Positions 37,217-47,916 of a stretch of DNA of 64,000 nt are shown one piece after another; the first letter of the stretch is position 1; each line of letters begins with the position of its first letter. The DNA lies in NCBI RefSeq assembly GCF_002213415.1, contig NZ_NJGU01000001.1:62001-126000 (forward strand). Reading direction: 5' to 3'. Made by a program: the position numbers and the translations under genes. The notes beneath the pieces were generated by a model. The model saw nothing but the letters and a program-made list of their open reading frames with translations, did not search any database and was not told the DNA's origin. Source of the stretch: Herbaspirillum robiniae (GTDB lineage Bacteria; Pseudomonadota; Gammaproteobacteria; Burkholderiales; Burkholderiaceae_D).

Positions 37217-37914
37217 GCACGCCGCTGCTGCAGGTACAGGGATTGAACGGCTTCTACGGCCGCGCCCACATCCTCTTCGATCTTGAACTCGAGGTCGCGC
37301 GCGGCGAAGTGGTCGCCCTGATGGGGCGCAACGGCGCCGGCAAGTCGACCACGCTGAAGGCGCTGATGGGACTGCTGGAAGGCACGCAGGGCCGGGTCAG
37401 CTTCGACGGGTGCGAGGTGTCGCGCATGGCGCCGTACCGGCGTGCGCGCCTGGGGCTGGGCTTCGTGCCGGAAGACCGGCGCGTGTTCACCGACCTGTCG
37501 GTGCTGCAGAACCTGGAAACCGGCCGCCAGCCGCCGCGCCCCGGCGCGCCGCAATGGACGCCGCAAGCCCTGTTCGAACTCTTCCCCAACCTCGGCGCCA
37601 TGCCCGATCGCCCCGGCGGGCAGATGAGCGGCGGCGAACAGCAGATGCTCACCATCGCCCGCACGCTGATGGGCAATCCGCATTTGGTGCTGCTGGACGA
37701 ACCCTCCGAAGGCGTCGCGCCGGTGATCGTGGAGCAGATGGCGGCGATGATCGCCAGGCTCAAGGAAGCCGGCATGGCGGTGCTGTTGTGCGAGCAGAAT
37801 TTCCATTTCGCGCGGCTGGTCAGCGACCGCGCCTATCTGCTCGACCATGGCCGCATCGCCTACCGCGGCACGCTCGACGGCGCCCAGGCTCATCAGTCGG
37901 AAAGTCTTTCCTAG
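37213..37914 (+). CDS. livF: ABC transporter ATP-binding protein, LivF type
   Basis: 233 residues. Walker A GRNGAGKST, LivF-like GLGFVPEDRRVFTDLSVLQN, intact signature MSGGEQQMLTIARTLMG, Walker B LVLLDEPSEGVAPV and a terminal HGRIAYRGT motif. Together with LivG it energises the fused permease. Last gene of the transporter operon. Confidence 0.94.
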   Translation: MSTPLLQVQGLNGFYGRAHILFDLELEVARGEVVALMGRNGAGKSTTLKALMGLLEGTQGRVSFDGCEVSRMAPYRRARLGLGFVPEDRRVFTDLSVLQNLETGRQPPRPGAPQWTPQALFELFPNLGAMPDRPGGQMSGGEQQMLTIARTLMGNPHLVLLDEPSEGVAPVIVEQMAAMIARLKEAGMAVLLCEQNFHFARLVSDRAYLLDHGRIAYRGTLDGAQAHQSESLS

Positions 37915-38129
37915 CGCGGCGCGTCGCCGATCGGCGACATGCCTGGGCAGTGTTTCCGAAATTCAATTGGAACCAGCCATTGCCGCGTTGTCCAACCTGT
38001 AACAAGCTCATCTGACCTGCGCGCAAGCGCGGGCGGATCGGGCTTTTCCTGTTCCATTGAATCGGCGGCAGCGGCATCGGCCGACGCCACGGAGATGACG
38101 CCGCCGCATCGACCAGGGAGACCCAACCG

Positions 38130-39767
<1,638 letters not shown>

Positions 39768-39819
39768 ACCACACGCCGCAGCACCAGCCGCCGGGCCCAA
39801 CCATTTGGGAAGGATCTTC

Positions 39820-40419
39820 ATGGAACTGGAACACATGCTGGCCAGGGCGGAGTCGCTGGCCTACCGCATCTCTTCCGAATTCAACGGCCAGCCGCTGCCG
39901 GAAGACGAGCGCGCCTGCGCCGCGATCGGCTGCCTGACGGTGGCCCAGCAGCACCACAGCGCCATCATCATCCTGTTCAGGAACGACATGCCGGTGCACG
40001 CCGCCGCCTTTGCGCTGATCCGGCACCAGATCGAAACCGCCTTCAACGCGCTGTGGCTGTGGTACTGCGCCACCGACGACGAGATCGCGCGCTTCATGCA
40101 GGACGGCAGCGGCAAGACCGTGCGCCAGCTGGTGGCCCAGGTCGACGGCGTGCTGGCCGGCCGCGCCGGCGACGAGGCCTCGATCATCCGCAGCCACTGG
40201 TCGCAACTGAGCGACTTCGTGTTCTCGGGCGAGCGCCGCATCCGCCACTGGCTGGACGCCAACGTGGTCGATGCGATCTATTCGGAAGACGCGGTCGCCG
40301 AGCTGGTGGACCTGTCGAACTCGATTGCCGAGCTGGGCCTGGCCACCTACCGCAGCCTGAGCGGCGGCGCGGCCGACATGCCGGTCGCCGAGCAGCCGCG
40401 CGACAAGGCCGTCAAGTAG
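39820..40419 (+). CDS. hypothetical protein, helical
   Basis: 199 residues, ATG after GGGAAGGATCTTC. Predicted mostly helical, with an HHSAIIILFRNDMPVHAAAF segment and a Trp-rich helix (FNALWLWYCATDDEIARFM). It resembles small all-helical HEPN-like or DUF proteins in pattern only; no family is confidently recognised. It lies 52 bp after the LOV kinase on the same strand, so it may be co-transcribed. Its end overlaps bioD by 8 bp, convergently. Confidence 0.7.
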   Translation: MELEHMLARAESLAYRISSEFNGQPLPEDERACAAIGCLTVAQQHHSAIIILFRNDMPVHAAAFALIRHQIETAFNALWLWYCATDDEIARFMQDGSGKTVRQLVAQVDGVLAGRAGDEASIIRSHWSQLSDFVFSGERRIRHWLDANVVDAIYSEDAVAELVDLSNSIAELGLATYRSLSGGAADMPVAEQPRDKAVK

Positions 40420-41128
40420 GGCGCTGCGGGAGGCCCAGCGCGGCAGCGTCCAGCAGCTGCGACGCGCGCTCGGCATCCAGCGCCGGATCCCATGGCAACC
40501 CGCCCAGCAGGGGCGCACCGATGCGTTGCGCGAGACTGTCCGTCATGGCCTGCGCATAGGGCTCGTGCGGATCGATGCAATTGGCCACCCAGCCCGCCAG
40601 CGGCAGCGACCTGGCCGCAATCGCCTGGCAGGTCAACAAGGCGTGGTTGATGCAGCCCAGCCTTATTCCCACCACCAGCACCACCGGCAAGCCCAGCCGC
40701 GCCGCCAGCTCGTCGCTGTTGTGCTTGGCGTCCAGCGGCACGACGAACCCGCCGGCGCCTTCCACCACCACCGCCGGGGCGATCCCGGCGATCTCGCGGT
40801 AGCAACGCTCGAGATGATCGATGTCGATGACCACGCCTTCTTCCGCCGCCGCGATGTGCGGAGCGGTGGCGCGCTTGAGCAGATAGGGATTGGCCAGTCG
40901 CGCCGGCAACGCCACATCCGATGCCGCGTGCAAGGCGTCGGCATCCTCGTTGCGCCAGCGGGCGCCGTCATGGAAGGCGCCGGAGGCCACCGGTTTCATT
41001 CCCGCCGCCGGCAGGCCGTGCGCGGCATGCAGCCGCAGCAGCGCCGACGCCACCAGGGTCTTGCCCACGCCGGTATCGGTGCCGGTCACGAACAGGCCGC
41101 GCGCCTGCCTGGTTTGCGGCGTCTTCAT
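40412..41128 (-). CDS. bioD: dethiobiotin synthetase
   Basis: 238 residues, ATP-dependent closure of the ureido ring of biotin precursor DAPA. P-loop GTDTGVGKTLVAS at about 13-25; K in GMKPVASG; EGAGGFVVPL; the family glycine-rich segment VVLVVGIRLGCINHALLT. ATG 41128 overlaps the bioA stop by 4 bp, so it is the last gene of the biotin operon. Confidence 0.96.
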   Translation of the reverse strand: MKTPQTRQARGLFVTGTDTGVGKTLVASALLRLHAAHGLPAAGMKPVASGAFHDGARWRNEDADALHAASDVALPARLANPYLLKRATAPHIAAAEEGVVIDIDHLERCYREIAGIAPAVVVEGAGGFVVPLDAKHNSDELAARLGLPVVLVVGIRLGCINHALLTCQAIAARSLPLAGWVANCIDPHEPYAQAMTDSLAQRIGAPLLGGLPWDPALDAERASQLLDAAALGLPQRPT

Positions 41129-42462
41129 CGCATCACCGCCTCGAACGTTGCATATGCCTGCCGGGCCAGCCATTGCGCCTGCTCATCATCAAGGATGTAG
41201 GGCGGCATCAGGTAGATCGTATTGCCGATGGGGCGCAGCAGCAGTTCGTTCTGTGCCGCCTGCTGTGCGAAGCGGCGCGCAAAGGTCGCGGCGACGGCGG
41301 GATCGGGCAGGATCGCGTCGCAGGCCCAGATCATGCCGGTGCGACGGTAATGCGCGATGCGCGCGTCCTGCGCCAGCGGCAGCAGCGCGGCGTCCATCGT
41401 CTGGGCGAAGCGGCGGTTGCGTTCCAGCACCTGCTCGTCCTCGAAGATCGCCAGCGTCTCCAGCGCCGCGCGGCAGGCCAGCGGATTGCCGGTGTAGGAA
41501 TGCGAATGCAGGAAGCCGCGGCGCACATCGTCATCGTAGAACGCCTGGTAGATGTGCTCCTGCGCCATCACCAGCGAGAGCGGCAGGTAGCCGCCGCTGA
41601 TGCCCTTGGACAGGCACAGCAGGTCGGGCCAGATGCCGGCCTGTTCGCAGGCGAAGAAGCTGCCGCTGCGCCCGCAGCCCACGGCGATCTCGTCGGCGAT
41701 CAGGTGCGCGCCGTAGGCGTCGCACAGCCTGCGCAGGCCGGCGACATAGGCGACATCGTGCATGGCCATGCCGCTGGCGCACTGGACCAGCGGCTCGACG
41801 ATCACGGCGGCGATGCGCCCGCGATGGCGCTGCAGCAGTTGCTCCACATCGGCCAGCGCGCGGGCGGCCACGTCGACGGCGCTTTCGCCCGGTTGCGCCA
41901 GGCGGGCGTCGGGCGAGGCGGCGATATGGGCCGGGCGCAGCATCGCTTCGTAGGGCGCACGGAACAACGACGTATCGGTCACGCCCAGCGCGCCCAGCGT
42001 CTCGCCGTGGTAGCCGCCGGCCACGCAGATGAATTCGGTCTTGCCGGCATGGCCGGCATTGCGCCAGGCGTGCGCGCTCATCTTCAGCGCGATCTCCACC
42101 GCCGATGCGCCGTCCGAGGCGTAAAAGCAGCGTCCGAGCGCGTGGCCGGTCAGGGCCGACAATTTCTCCGACAGCGCCACCACCGGCTCGTGCGTGAAGC
42201 CGGCCAGCATCGCATGCTCCAGCTTGCCCAATTGGTCCACCAGCGCGCCGTTGATGCGGGCGTTGGTGTGCCCGAACAGATTGACCCACCACGAACTGAT
42301 CGCATCCAGGTAGCGCCGTCCGTCGGCGTCGTGCAGCCACGCGCCGTGGCCGTGCGTGACGGCGATCGGCGGCACGCTCTCGTGCCGGCGCATCTGCGTG
42401 CACGGGTGCCAGACGCTGCGCAGGCTGCGGGAGGCCATATCTTGCGGCAGCGGCGCGGTCAT
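41125..42462 (-). CDS. bioA: adenosylmethionine-8-amino-7-oxononanoate aminotransferase
   Basis: 445 residues, class III PLP-dependent aminotransferase converting KAPA to DAPA with S-adenosylmethionine as amino donor. Family motifs include YLDAISSWWVNLFGH, FYASDGASAVEIALKM, ADEIAVGCGRSGSFFACE and the PLP-lysine segment LCLSKGISGGYLPLS. Start ATG 42462 is coupled to the bioF stop (ATGA). Confidence 0.97.
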   Translation of the reverse strand: MTAPLPQDMASRSLRSVWHPCTQMRRHESVPPIAVTHGHGAWLHDADGRRYLDAISSWWVNLFGHTNARINGALVDQLGKLEHAMLAGFTHEPVVALSEKLSALTGHALGRCFYASDGASAVEIALKMSAHAWRNAGHAGKTEFICVAGGYHGETLGALGVTDTSLFRAPYEAMLRPAHIAASPDARLAQPGESAVDVAARALADVEQLLQRHRGRIAAVIVEPLVQCASGMAMHDVAYVAGLRRLCDAYGAHLIADEIAVGCGRSGSFFACEQAGIWPDLLCLSKGISGGYLPLSLVMAQEHIYQAFYDDDVRRGFLHSHSYTGNPLACRAALETLAIFEDEQVLERNRRFAQTMDAALLPLAQDARIAHYRRTGMIWACDAILPDPAVAATFARRFAQQAAQNELLLRPIGNTIYLMPPYILDDEQAQWLARQAYATFEAVMR

Positions 42463-43640
42463 TGCGTCGCTCCGGTCGCCAGGCGCGGCATTTCTCCGGC
42501 GATCCGCCGCAGCGCGCCGATCAGCTGCGCAACATGCTCCCGCGTATGCAGCGCGCTCAGGCTGATGCGCAGCCGCGCGCTGCCCTTGGGCACCGTCGGC
42601 GGGCAAATGGCCGGCGCCCATATTCCCAGTTCGCGCAGGCGTTGCGCCAGCGCGCGGGCGTCGGCATTGCCGCCCACGATCAGCGGCTGGATGGCGCTCG
42701 GCGAGGGCAGCAGCGTCCATGGCAGGCCGACGAGGCCCTGCCTGAGCAGGCCGGCCAGTTCGCCCAGATGCGTGCGCCGCCACTGGTCGCGCGCGATGAT
42801 CCTCAGGCTGGCCGAGGTGGCCGCCGCCAATAGCGGAGGGTTGGCGGTGGTGAACATGTAGGTGCGGGCGCGCTGCATGATCCATTCGATCAGCGTGGCG
42901 TCACCGGCGGCGAAGGCGCCGGCCACGCCGGCCGCCTTGCCCAGCGTACCCATGCAGATCACATGCGGCGCATTCACGCCGGCATGCGCCAGGCTGCCGC
43001 GGCCCTCGGGGCCGAGCACGCCCAGGCCGTGGGCGTCGTCGGCCAGCAGCCAGGCGTCGTGGCGCGCGCAGATCGCCGCCAGTTCGGCCAGCGGCGCCAG
43101 GTCGCCGTCCATGCTGAAGACGGCGTCGGTCACCACCAGCTTGCGCGGCGCCTTGCTGCGCGCCAGCACCTGCTCCAGCCGCGCCGTGTCGTTATGCGCA
43201 AACACGCGCAAGCCGGCGCCGGACAAGCGCACGCCGTCGATCAGCGAAGCGTGGCAGAGGCGGTCCACGAACACCGCGTCGCCGGCGCCGACCAGCGCGC
43301 CGATGATGCCGATGTTGGCCATGTAGCCATTGGAAAAATACAACGCGCGCGGCATGCCGGTGAAGGCGGCCAGCTCCTGCTCCAGCTGCTCATGCGCGCG
43401 GCTGTGGCCGGAGATCAGCGCCGACGCGCCGGCGCCCACGCCATATTCGCCGGCGGCGGCCATTGCGGCCGCGGCGATCTCCGGGTGATTGGCCAGGCCG
43501 AGGTAGTCGTTGCTGCAAAACGCCAGGCAGGGCGCGCCGTCGGCGTCCAGCATTGGCCCTTGCGCGCCGTCCACCACGCGCCGGGTGCGCCTGAGGCTGT
43601 GCGCCGCGAGTTCGGCCAGGTCTTGCGAGAAGTCATGCAT
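42459..43640 (-). CDS. bioF: 8-amino-7-oxononanoate synthase
   Basis: 393 residues, PLP enzyme condensing pimeloyl-ACP (or CoA) with alanine. Motifs are FCSNDYLGLANHP, YGVGAGASALISGHS, FSNGYMANIG, DDAHGLGVLG and the PLP lysine in MGTLGKAAGVAGAF. The start overlaps the P450 stop by 8 bp, supporting coupled expression of the P450 and the enzyme that uses its presumed product. Confidence 0.97.
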   Translation of the reverse strand: MHDFSQDLAELAAHSLRRTRRVVDGAQGPMLDADGAPCLAFCSNDYLGLANHPEIAAAAMAAAGEYGVGAGASALISGHSRAHEQLEQELAAFTGMPRALYFSNGYMANIGIIGALVGAGDAVFVDRLCHASLIDGVRLSGAGLRVFAHNDTARLEQVLARSKAPRKLVVTDAVFSMDGDLAPLAELAAICARHDAWLLADDAHGLGVLGPEGRGSLAHAGVNAPHVICMGTLGKAAGVAGAFAAGDATLIEWIMQRARTYMFTTANPPLLAAATSASLRIIARDQWRRTHLGELAGLLRQGLVGLPWTLLPSPSAIQPLIVGGNADARALAQRLRELGIWAPAICPPTVPKGSARLRISLSALHTREHVAQLIGALRRIAGEMPRLATGATQ

Positions 43641-44850
43641 GAAGAGGTTTCCTTGTAACGGGCAGGCGCTCCAGCGCGCGATAGGCGGAGGTTTCCTGCC
43701 AGGCCGGCGCGCCGGCGGCGAGGCGGATGTCGGGCATGGCGCGCATCAGCGCAGTGAAGGCGATCTCCGCCTCCAGTTGCGTGAGCGCCGCGCCCAGGCA
43801 GACATGCGGGCCGTGGCCGAAGGACAGGTGATTGCCCTCGTCGCGCCGGATGTCGAAGCGCTCCGGCTGCGCGAACCGGCGGGCGTCATGGTTGGCCGCG
43901 CCGATATGCAGGATGGCAAGCTCGCCCCGTTTAAGCAGCCTGCCGCCGAGCTCGACGTCGGCCACCAGCCGCCTGCCGGTGTATTGCACCGGGCTGTCAT
44001 AGCGCAGCATCTCGCGCACGGCGCCGCGCAGCAGTTGCGGCGAGGCCTGCAGCAGCGCCCACTGCTCGGGATGCCGCAGCAGCGCCAGCAGGCCGTTGCC
44101 CAGGAGGTTGCGGGTGGTTTCGTAGCCGGCGAAGAGCAGGGTGCAGCACTGCGCCAGCGCCTCGATGGCGGTGAGGCGATGTTCCTGCCGCGCCTGGGCG
44201 ATCCAGGCCAGCAAGCTGTCGCCACCGATGGCGTCGGTGTCGGCAAGCGTTCGCGTGAAGAACGCGCACATGTCGGCCAGCGCCTGCTGCGCGGCCAGCG
44301 TCTGGCGCATCTGCGGCGTGGGGCTGCCGATGAAGGCGGCCAGATCCGCCGCCCAGCCGATGAACTCTTCAGGAACCTCATGCGCAATGCCAAGCAGGTT
44401 GGCGATCACCAGCGCGGGCAAGGGGAGGGCGAAGGCCGCGACGAAATCGAATTCGCCGGCGCCGTCGGCATCGATGCCGGCCAGCAGGCGCTGTGCGATT
44501 GCGGCGATGGCCGGGGCTTGCCGCTGCAGCCCGGCCGGCTTGAAACCCGGCAGGATCACATCGCGCAGCCGGCGATGGCCGCGACCGTCGACGAACAGCA
44601 GCGAACGCGCGAACACGCGCTTGAACTGCAACTGCGCAGGCGTCGGCGCGCTGCCGTCGGGCCCCAGTCCGCTGTTGATCCAGCGCGCCGCCCGCCTGAC
44701 CGAAAAGCGAGGATCGCGCAGCGCGGCAGCGACCTCGTCATAACCGCTCAGCAGCCATGCGCCGCCGCAGTATTGCTCGCTCCACACGGGGCCCTGCGTG
44801 GCATGGCCAATCTGCACGGCCTGCATGGCCGGTGGCATGTCACGCTTCAC
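43633..44850 (-). CDS. cytochrome P450, probably BioI-like pimeloyl-ACP-forming
   Basis: 405 residues, soluble bacterial P450. The heme ligand is C351 in [11 protein letters not shown], the I-helix is [15 protein letters not shown], and the ExxR motif is [13 protein letters not shown]. It lies inside the bio operon between bioB and bioF, overlapping both (11 bp and 8 bp). In Bacillus, BioI is a P450 in the bio operon that cleaves long-chain acyl-ACP to pimeloyl-ACP. No bioC or bioH is seen here, so the same role is likely by context. The start is GTG 44850, with ATG 44838 as alternative. No ferredoxin gene is adjacent. Confidence 0.85.
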   Translation of the reverse strand: MKRDMPPAMQAVQIGHATQGPVWSEQYCGGAWLLSGYDEVAAALRDPRFSVRRAARWINSGLGPDGSAPTPAQLQFKRVFARSLLFVDGRGHRRLRDVILPGFKPAGLQRQAPAIAAIAQRLLAGIDADGAGEFDFVAAFALPLPALVIANLLGIAHEVPEEFIGWAADLAAFIGSPTPQMRQTLAAQQALADMCAFFTRTLADTDAIGGDSLLAWIAQARQEHRLTAIEALAQCCTLLFAGYETTRNLLGNGLLALLRHPEQWALLQASPQLLRGAVREMLRYDSPVQYTGRRLVADVELGGRLLKRGELAILHIGAANHDARRFAQPERFDIRRDEGNHLSFGHGPHVCLGAALTQLEAEIAFTALMRAMPDIRLAAGAPAWQETSAYRALERLPVTRKPLHA

Positions 44851-45883
44851 GGCTGGCGGCCGCGGCGCGCATGCCCAGTCGCGCCAGCAGGTCGAGGTCC
44901 GACGAAACCGGGGCGTTGGGCGTGGTCAGCAGCTTGCTGCCGAGGAAGATGGAGTTGGCGCCGGCGGCGAAGCACAGCGCCTGGGTGGCGTCGCCCATGC
45001 TTTCGCGTCCGGCCGAGAGCCGGATCACCGAGCGCGGCAGCGCGATGCGCGCGGCTGCCACGGTGCGCACGAACTCGAACTCGTCCAGCGCCGGCGCGTC
45101 TTCCAGCGGCGTGCCCTTGATCGGCACCAGGTGGTTGATCGGCACCGACTCCGGCTGCGGCGCCAGGTTGGCCAGCCGCGCGATCAGCCCGGCGCGCTGG
45201 CGGCGGCTTTCGCCCATGCCGATGATGCCGCCGCAGCAGACGTTGAGCCCGGCATCCTGCACCTTGCGGATGGTGTCGAGCCGGTCCTGGTAGGTGCGGG
45301 TGGTGATGACCTGGCCGTAGAAGTCGGGCGCGGTATCGAGGTTGTGGTTGTAGAAATCCAGCCCGGCCTCTTTCAGCGCCTGGGCCTGGTGGTCTTCCAG
45401 CATGCCCAGCGTCATGCAGGTTTCCATGCCCAGCGCGCGCACTTCCCTGACCATGGTGGTGAGGCCGTCCATGTCGCGGTCCTTGGGATTGCGCCATGCC
45501 GCGCCCATGCAAAAGCGCGTCGCGCCTTGCGCCTTGGCGGCGCGCGCCGCCTCGATCACGGCCTGCGCCTGCATCAGCTTGCCGGCCGGCACGCCGGCCT
45601 CGCGATGACGCGAGGATTGCGAGCAGTAGCCGCAATCCTCGGGGCAGCCGCCGGTCTTGATCGACAGCAGGCTGGAGAGCTGCACTTCGTCGGGCGCGTG
45701 GTGCGCGCGATGGACGGTCTGCGCGCGGTACAGCAGTTCGGGGAAGGGCAGTTCGAACAGGCGTTCGACGCCATCGGTGTTCCACGGGCCGGGGGCGTTG
45801 GCGGCGTCGGCGGCATTAATGGTGGACGAAGCGGTGGACGAAGCGGCCTTGCGGCCGGTGTGGGCGATATCGCTCAGGCTCAT
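44840..45883 (-). CDS. bioB: biotin synthase
   Basis: 347 residues, radical SAM enzyme inserting sulfur into dethiobiotin. The radical SAM cluster is C80-x3-C84-x2-C87 in [13 protein letters not shown]. Further motifs: [37 protein letters not shown], and [15 protein letters not shown] 45883 sits inside a BioR-type box (TTATCTATGA), so repressor binding would cover the start. First gene of the operon. Confidence 0.97.
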   Translation of the reverse strand: MSLSDIAHTGRKAASSTASSTINAADAANAPGPWNTDGVERLFELPFPELLYRAQTVHRAHHAPDEVQLSSLLSIKTGGCPEDCGYCSQSSRHREAGVPAGKLMQAQAVIEAARAAKAQGATRFCMGAAWRNPKDRDMDGLTTMVREVRALGMETCMTLGMLEDHQAQALKEAGLDFYNHNLDTAPDFYGQVITTRTYQDRLDTIRKVQDAGLNVCCGGIIGMGESRRQRAGLIARLANLAPQPESVPINHLVPIKGTPLEDAPALDEFEFVRTVAAARIALPRSVIRLSAGRESMGDATQALCFAAGANSIFLGSKLLTTPNAPVSSDLDLLARLGMRAAAASREA

Positions 45884-45889
45884 AGATAA
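45880..45889. promoter_or_regulatory. BioR-type box overlapping bioB start (one mismatch)
   Basis: On the minus strand TTATCTATGA matches the BioR consensus TTATMKATAA except at one base. The last bases are the bioB start codon region. Role inferred from the exact box beside the divergent regulator gene. Confidence 0.5.
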
Positions 45890-45974
45890 AATCCAAAGCA
45901 AGGTTTGAAAAGCTTAAAATTCTGCTTCGGCGGATTCTATCTTCGTGCTTTTTCATCAAACAATAAGTTTTTTC

Positions 45975-45989
45975 ATAGATTATCTATAA
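45975..45989. promoter_or_regulatory. BioR box upstream of the GntR regulator
   Basis: TTATCTATAA (45980-45989) is an exact match to the BioR consensus TTATMKATAA, ending 2 bp before the regulator's ATG. It is embedded in a perfect inverted repeat ATAGAT-T-ATCTAT (45975-45987). Autoregulation is implied. Confidence 0.7.
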
Positions 45990-45990
45990 A

Positions 45991-46632
45991 ATGAGCGAGG
46001 CAAAAACAGCCCCGGCAACCATCGTCGAGCGTATCGCCGACGCCTTGCGAACCCGCATCGTGCGCGGCGAAATCGCCGGCGGCGCGGCGCTTCGGCAGGA
46101 CCATATCGCCGAGGAATTCCAGTCCAGCCACGTACCGGTGAGGGAAGCATTCCGCCAGCTGGAGGCGCAGGGGCTGGCGATCGCCTTGCCCCGTCGCGGC
46201 GTGCGCGTGACCGAGCTCGACCCGGTGGTCATCAAGGAAAACGTGGTGATGCGCGCCTCGCTGGAGCTGCTGGCGCTCAAGCACGGCGCGCCGCGCTTCT
46301 CGTCGCTGCACATCGATCGCCTGCAGGAGGCGCACGAGGCCTGTTCGCAGGCGGCCTCGCTGGTGGAGTGGGACGCGGCCAACAACCTGTTCCACGACAT
46401 CCTCTCCAGCGAGTGCGGCATGCCGCGCCTGCTGGCGGTGCTGCGCCAGCTGCAGCTGACCAACTCGCGCTACCTGTTCTCGACCGGCATGAAACGCGGG
46501 TGGCAGCCGCGCTCCGACCACGACCACATGTTGATCATCGACGCCCTGAAGGAGAAGAAGACCGAGCGCGCGCTGCAACTGCTGAGCATGCACATCGGCA
46601 CGATGGAGCGGGTCGGGTTCAAGGCGGGCTGA
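45991..46632 (+). CDS. bioR: GntR-family (FCD) regulator, probable BioR biotin repressor
   Basis: 213 residues. N-terminal winged HTH (IVERIADALRTRIVRGEIAG; QDHIAEEFQSSHVPVREAFR) and a helical FCD-like effector domain (about 80-205). Divergent from bioB with a BioR box exactly before its ATG and a second one at bioB. BioR is known as a GntR-family repressor of biotin genes, best described in Alphaproteobacteria. Assignment rests on the box match and on context. The box occupies the normal ribosome binding site position and no other is visible. Confidence 0.82.
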   Translation: MSEAKTAPATIVERIADALRTRIVRGEIAGGAALRQDHIAEEFQSSHVPVREAFRQLEAQGLAIALPRRGVRVTELDPVVIKENVVMRASLELLALKHGAPRFSSLHIDRLQEAHEACSQAASLVEWDAANNLFHDILSSECGMPRLLAVLRQLQLTNSRYLFSTGMKRGWQPRSDHDHMLIIDALKEKKTERALQLLSMHIGTMERVGFKAG

Positions 46633-46679
46633 GCGGGCGGCGCCGTCCTTGCGGCAAGGGCGGCAAGCCGGGCGCCGTT

Positions 46680-46853
46680 CAAGCCCGCCCCAGCCCATCG
46701 GCCAGCGACGCCTTCGCCGTCTCCAACCAGCCGCCGGAGGCGGTGCGCGTATGCATCGGCGGCATCGCCGGACGCGACGACATCCAGCATGCGCTGGAAA
46801 TGATTCGGGATACCTTGAGAGAATCGCCGCCGGTGAAGCCGGCGGTGGTGTAG
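46680..46853 (+). pseudogene. C-terminal remnant of a MocR/PdxR-type aminotransferase regulator
   Basis: An open frame of about 58 codons ending at TAG 46851 reads like the end of MocR-family proteins (ASDAFAVSNQPPEAVRVCIG, followed by DDIQHALEMIRDTLRE). No start codon or upstream part of the gene is present; bioR ends 48 bp before. It is a deletion remnant, distinct from the intact MocR gene at 49.5 kb. Confidence 0.55.
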
Positions 46854-46860
46854 GGCGCCG

Positions 46861-47790
46861 TCAGGAGGCTTGCAGCTGCTCCTGCACATAGCGCGACGGC
46901 GGCACGCCCACGTGCCGGCCGAAGGCCACGCTGAAGGTGCTGGCCGAGCTGTAGCCGACCTGCTGCGCCACCTCGGCCACGCCGGTTTCGCCGCGCAGCA
47001 GCAGGTTCTTGGCCAGCGCCATGCGCCAGGCCAGCAGGTATTCCATCGGCGCCACGCCGACCTCCCGACGGAAGCGCTCGAAGAAGGCCGAGCGCGACAA
47101 TGCCGCTTCCTTGGCCAGCCGCGCCACGTTCCAGGCTTCGGCCGGGCTCTCGTGCATGCGCCTGATCGCCAGCGCCAGGCGCGGGTCGGCCAGGCCGCGC
47201 AGCAGGCCCGGCGAGGCGGCGCCGCCGGCATCGGCGCCCGAGCGCAGGGCCTCGATCAGCAACACCTCCAGCAAGCGCGCCAGCACCACCTCGCGCGCCG
47301 GGCGCTGGGCGCGGGACTCGTCTCCCACCAGCCGCACCAGCGTGGCCAGCCGCTGCTCGCCGCGCACGATCACCAGCCGCGGCAGCAGCGACACCAGCAG
47401 CGCCGAATCGGGCGAATCGAAGACGCAATGCCCGACCAGGAAGCGCGCCTCGGGCTCGGCATCGGGCCAGCCCAGGCGAAATTCGCCGTTCAGCAATTGC
47501 AGGGGCGGGTTGTCGTCGCTGAACTCGGGGCCGTCCGAGGCTTGCAGGCTGGCCATGGCGAAACCCTGCATCGACGGCGCCAGCACGAAGTCGCCGGCGT
47601 GCAGGACGATTTCCCGCTCGTCGTCCAGCAGCACGCGGCAGGCGCCTTCAAGGATGGCGCCGTAGAAGGACTGGCCCGGATCGGTGCGTCTCACCCGCCA
47701 GGGCCCGGCGCCGGACACGGTCTTGGAAAAGCGCGCGGCGGGCCGCAGCAGCGTGACGAATTCGGCCAGCGGATCGACTGCGTCGAGCAT
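46861..47790 (-). CDS. AraC-family regulator with cupin-type sensor domain
   Basis: 309 residues. An N-terminal AraC cupin-6-like domain (DDEREIVLHAGDFVLAPSMQ) precedes two HTHs at about 200-305 (WNVARLAKEAALSRSAFFER and GVAEVAQQVGYSSASTFSVA). Divergent from a short-chain dehydrogenase gene, with paired direct repeats just after its own start. This AraC/SDR divergent arrangement is common, and the SDR is its likely target. Confidence 0.93.
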   Translation of the reverse strand: MLDAVDPLAEFVTLLRPAARFSKTVSGAGPWRVRRTDPGQSFYGAILEGACRVLLDDEREIVLHAGDFVLAPSMQGFAMASLQASDGPEFSDDNPPLQLLNGEFRLGWPDAEPEARFLVGHCVFDSPDSALLVSLLPRLVIVRGEQRLATLVRLVGDESRAQRPAREVVLARLLEVLLIEALRSGADAGGAASPGLLRGLADPRLALAIRRMHESPAEAWNVARLAKEAALSRSAFFERFRREVGVAPMEYLLAWRMALAKNLLLRGETGVAEVAQQVGYSSASTFSVAFGRHVGVPPSRYVQEQLQAS

Positions 47791-47791
47791 G

Positions 47792-47820
47792 ATTGGACTA
47801 TTACAAAAGGAAATTGGACT
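47792..47820. promoter_or_regulatory. paired direct repeats, candidate AraC operator
   Basis: ATTGGACT occurs at 47792-47799 and 47813-47820, exactly 21 bp (two helical turns) apart, in the spacer between the AraC-family gene and the SDR gene. Direct half-sites with this spacing are typical of AraC-family binding. Confidence 0.55.
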
Positions 47821-47916
47821 TTTTATTGTAGCAAGTCCTGCCGATGGATCCTATGCTGGCGTCTCTGTGCCTGCGCTCATGTCGACCGCAGCGCCAACCC
47901 ATCAAGGAGCCCCCGC

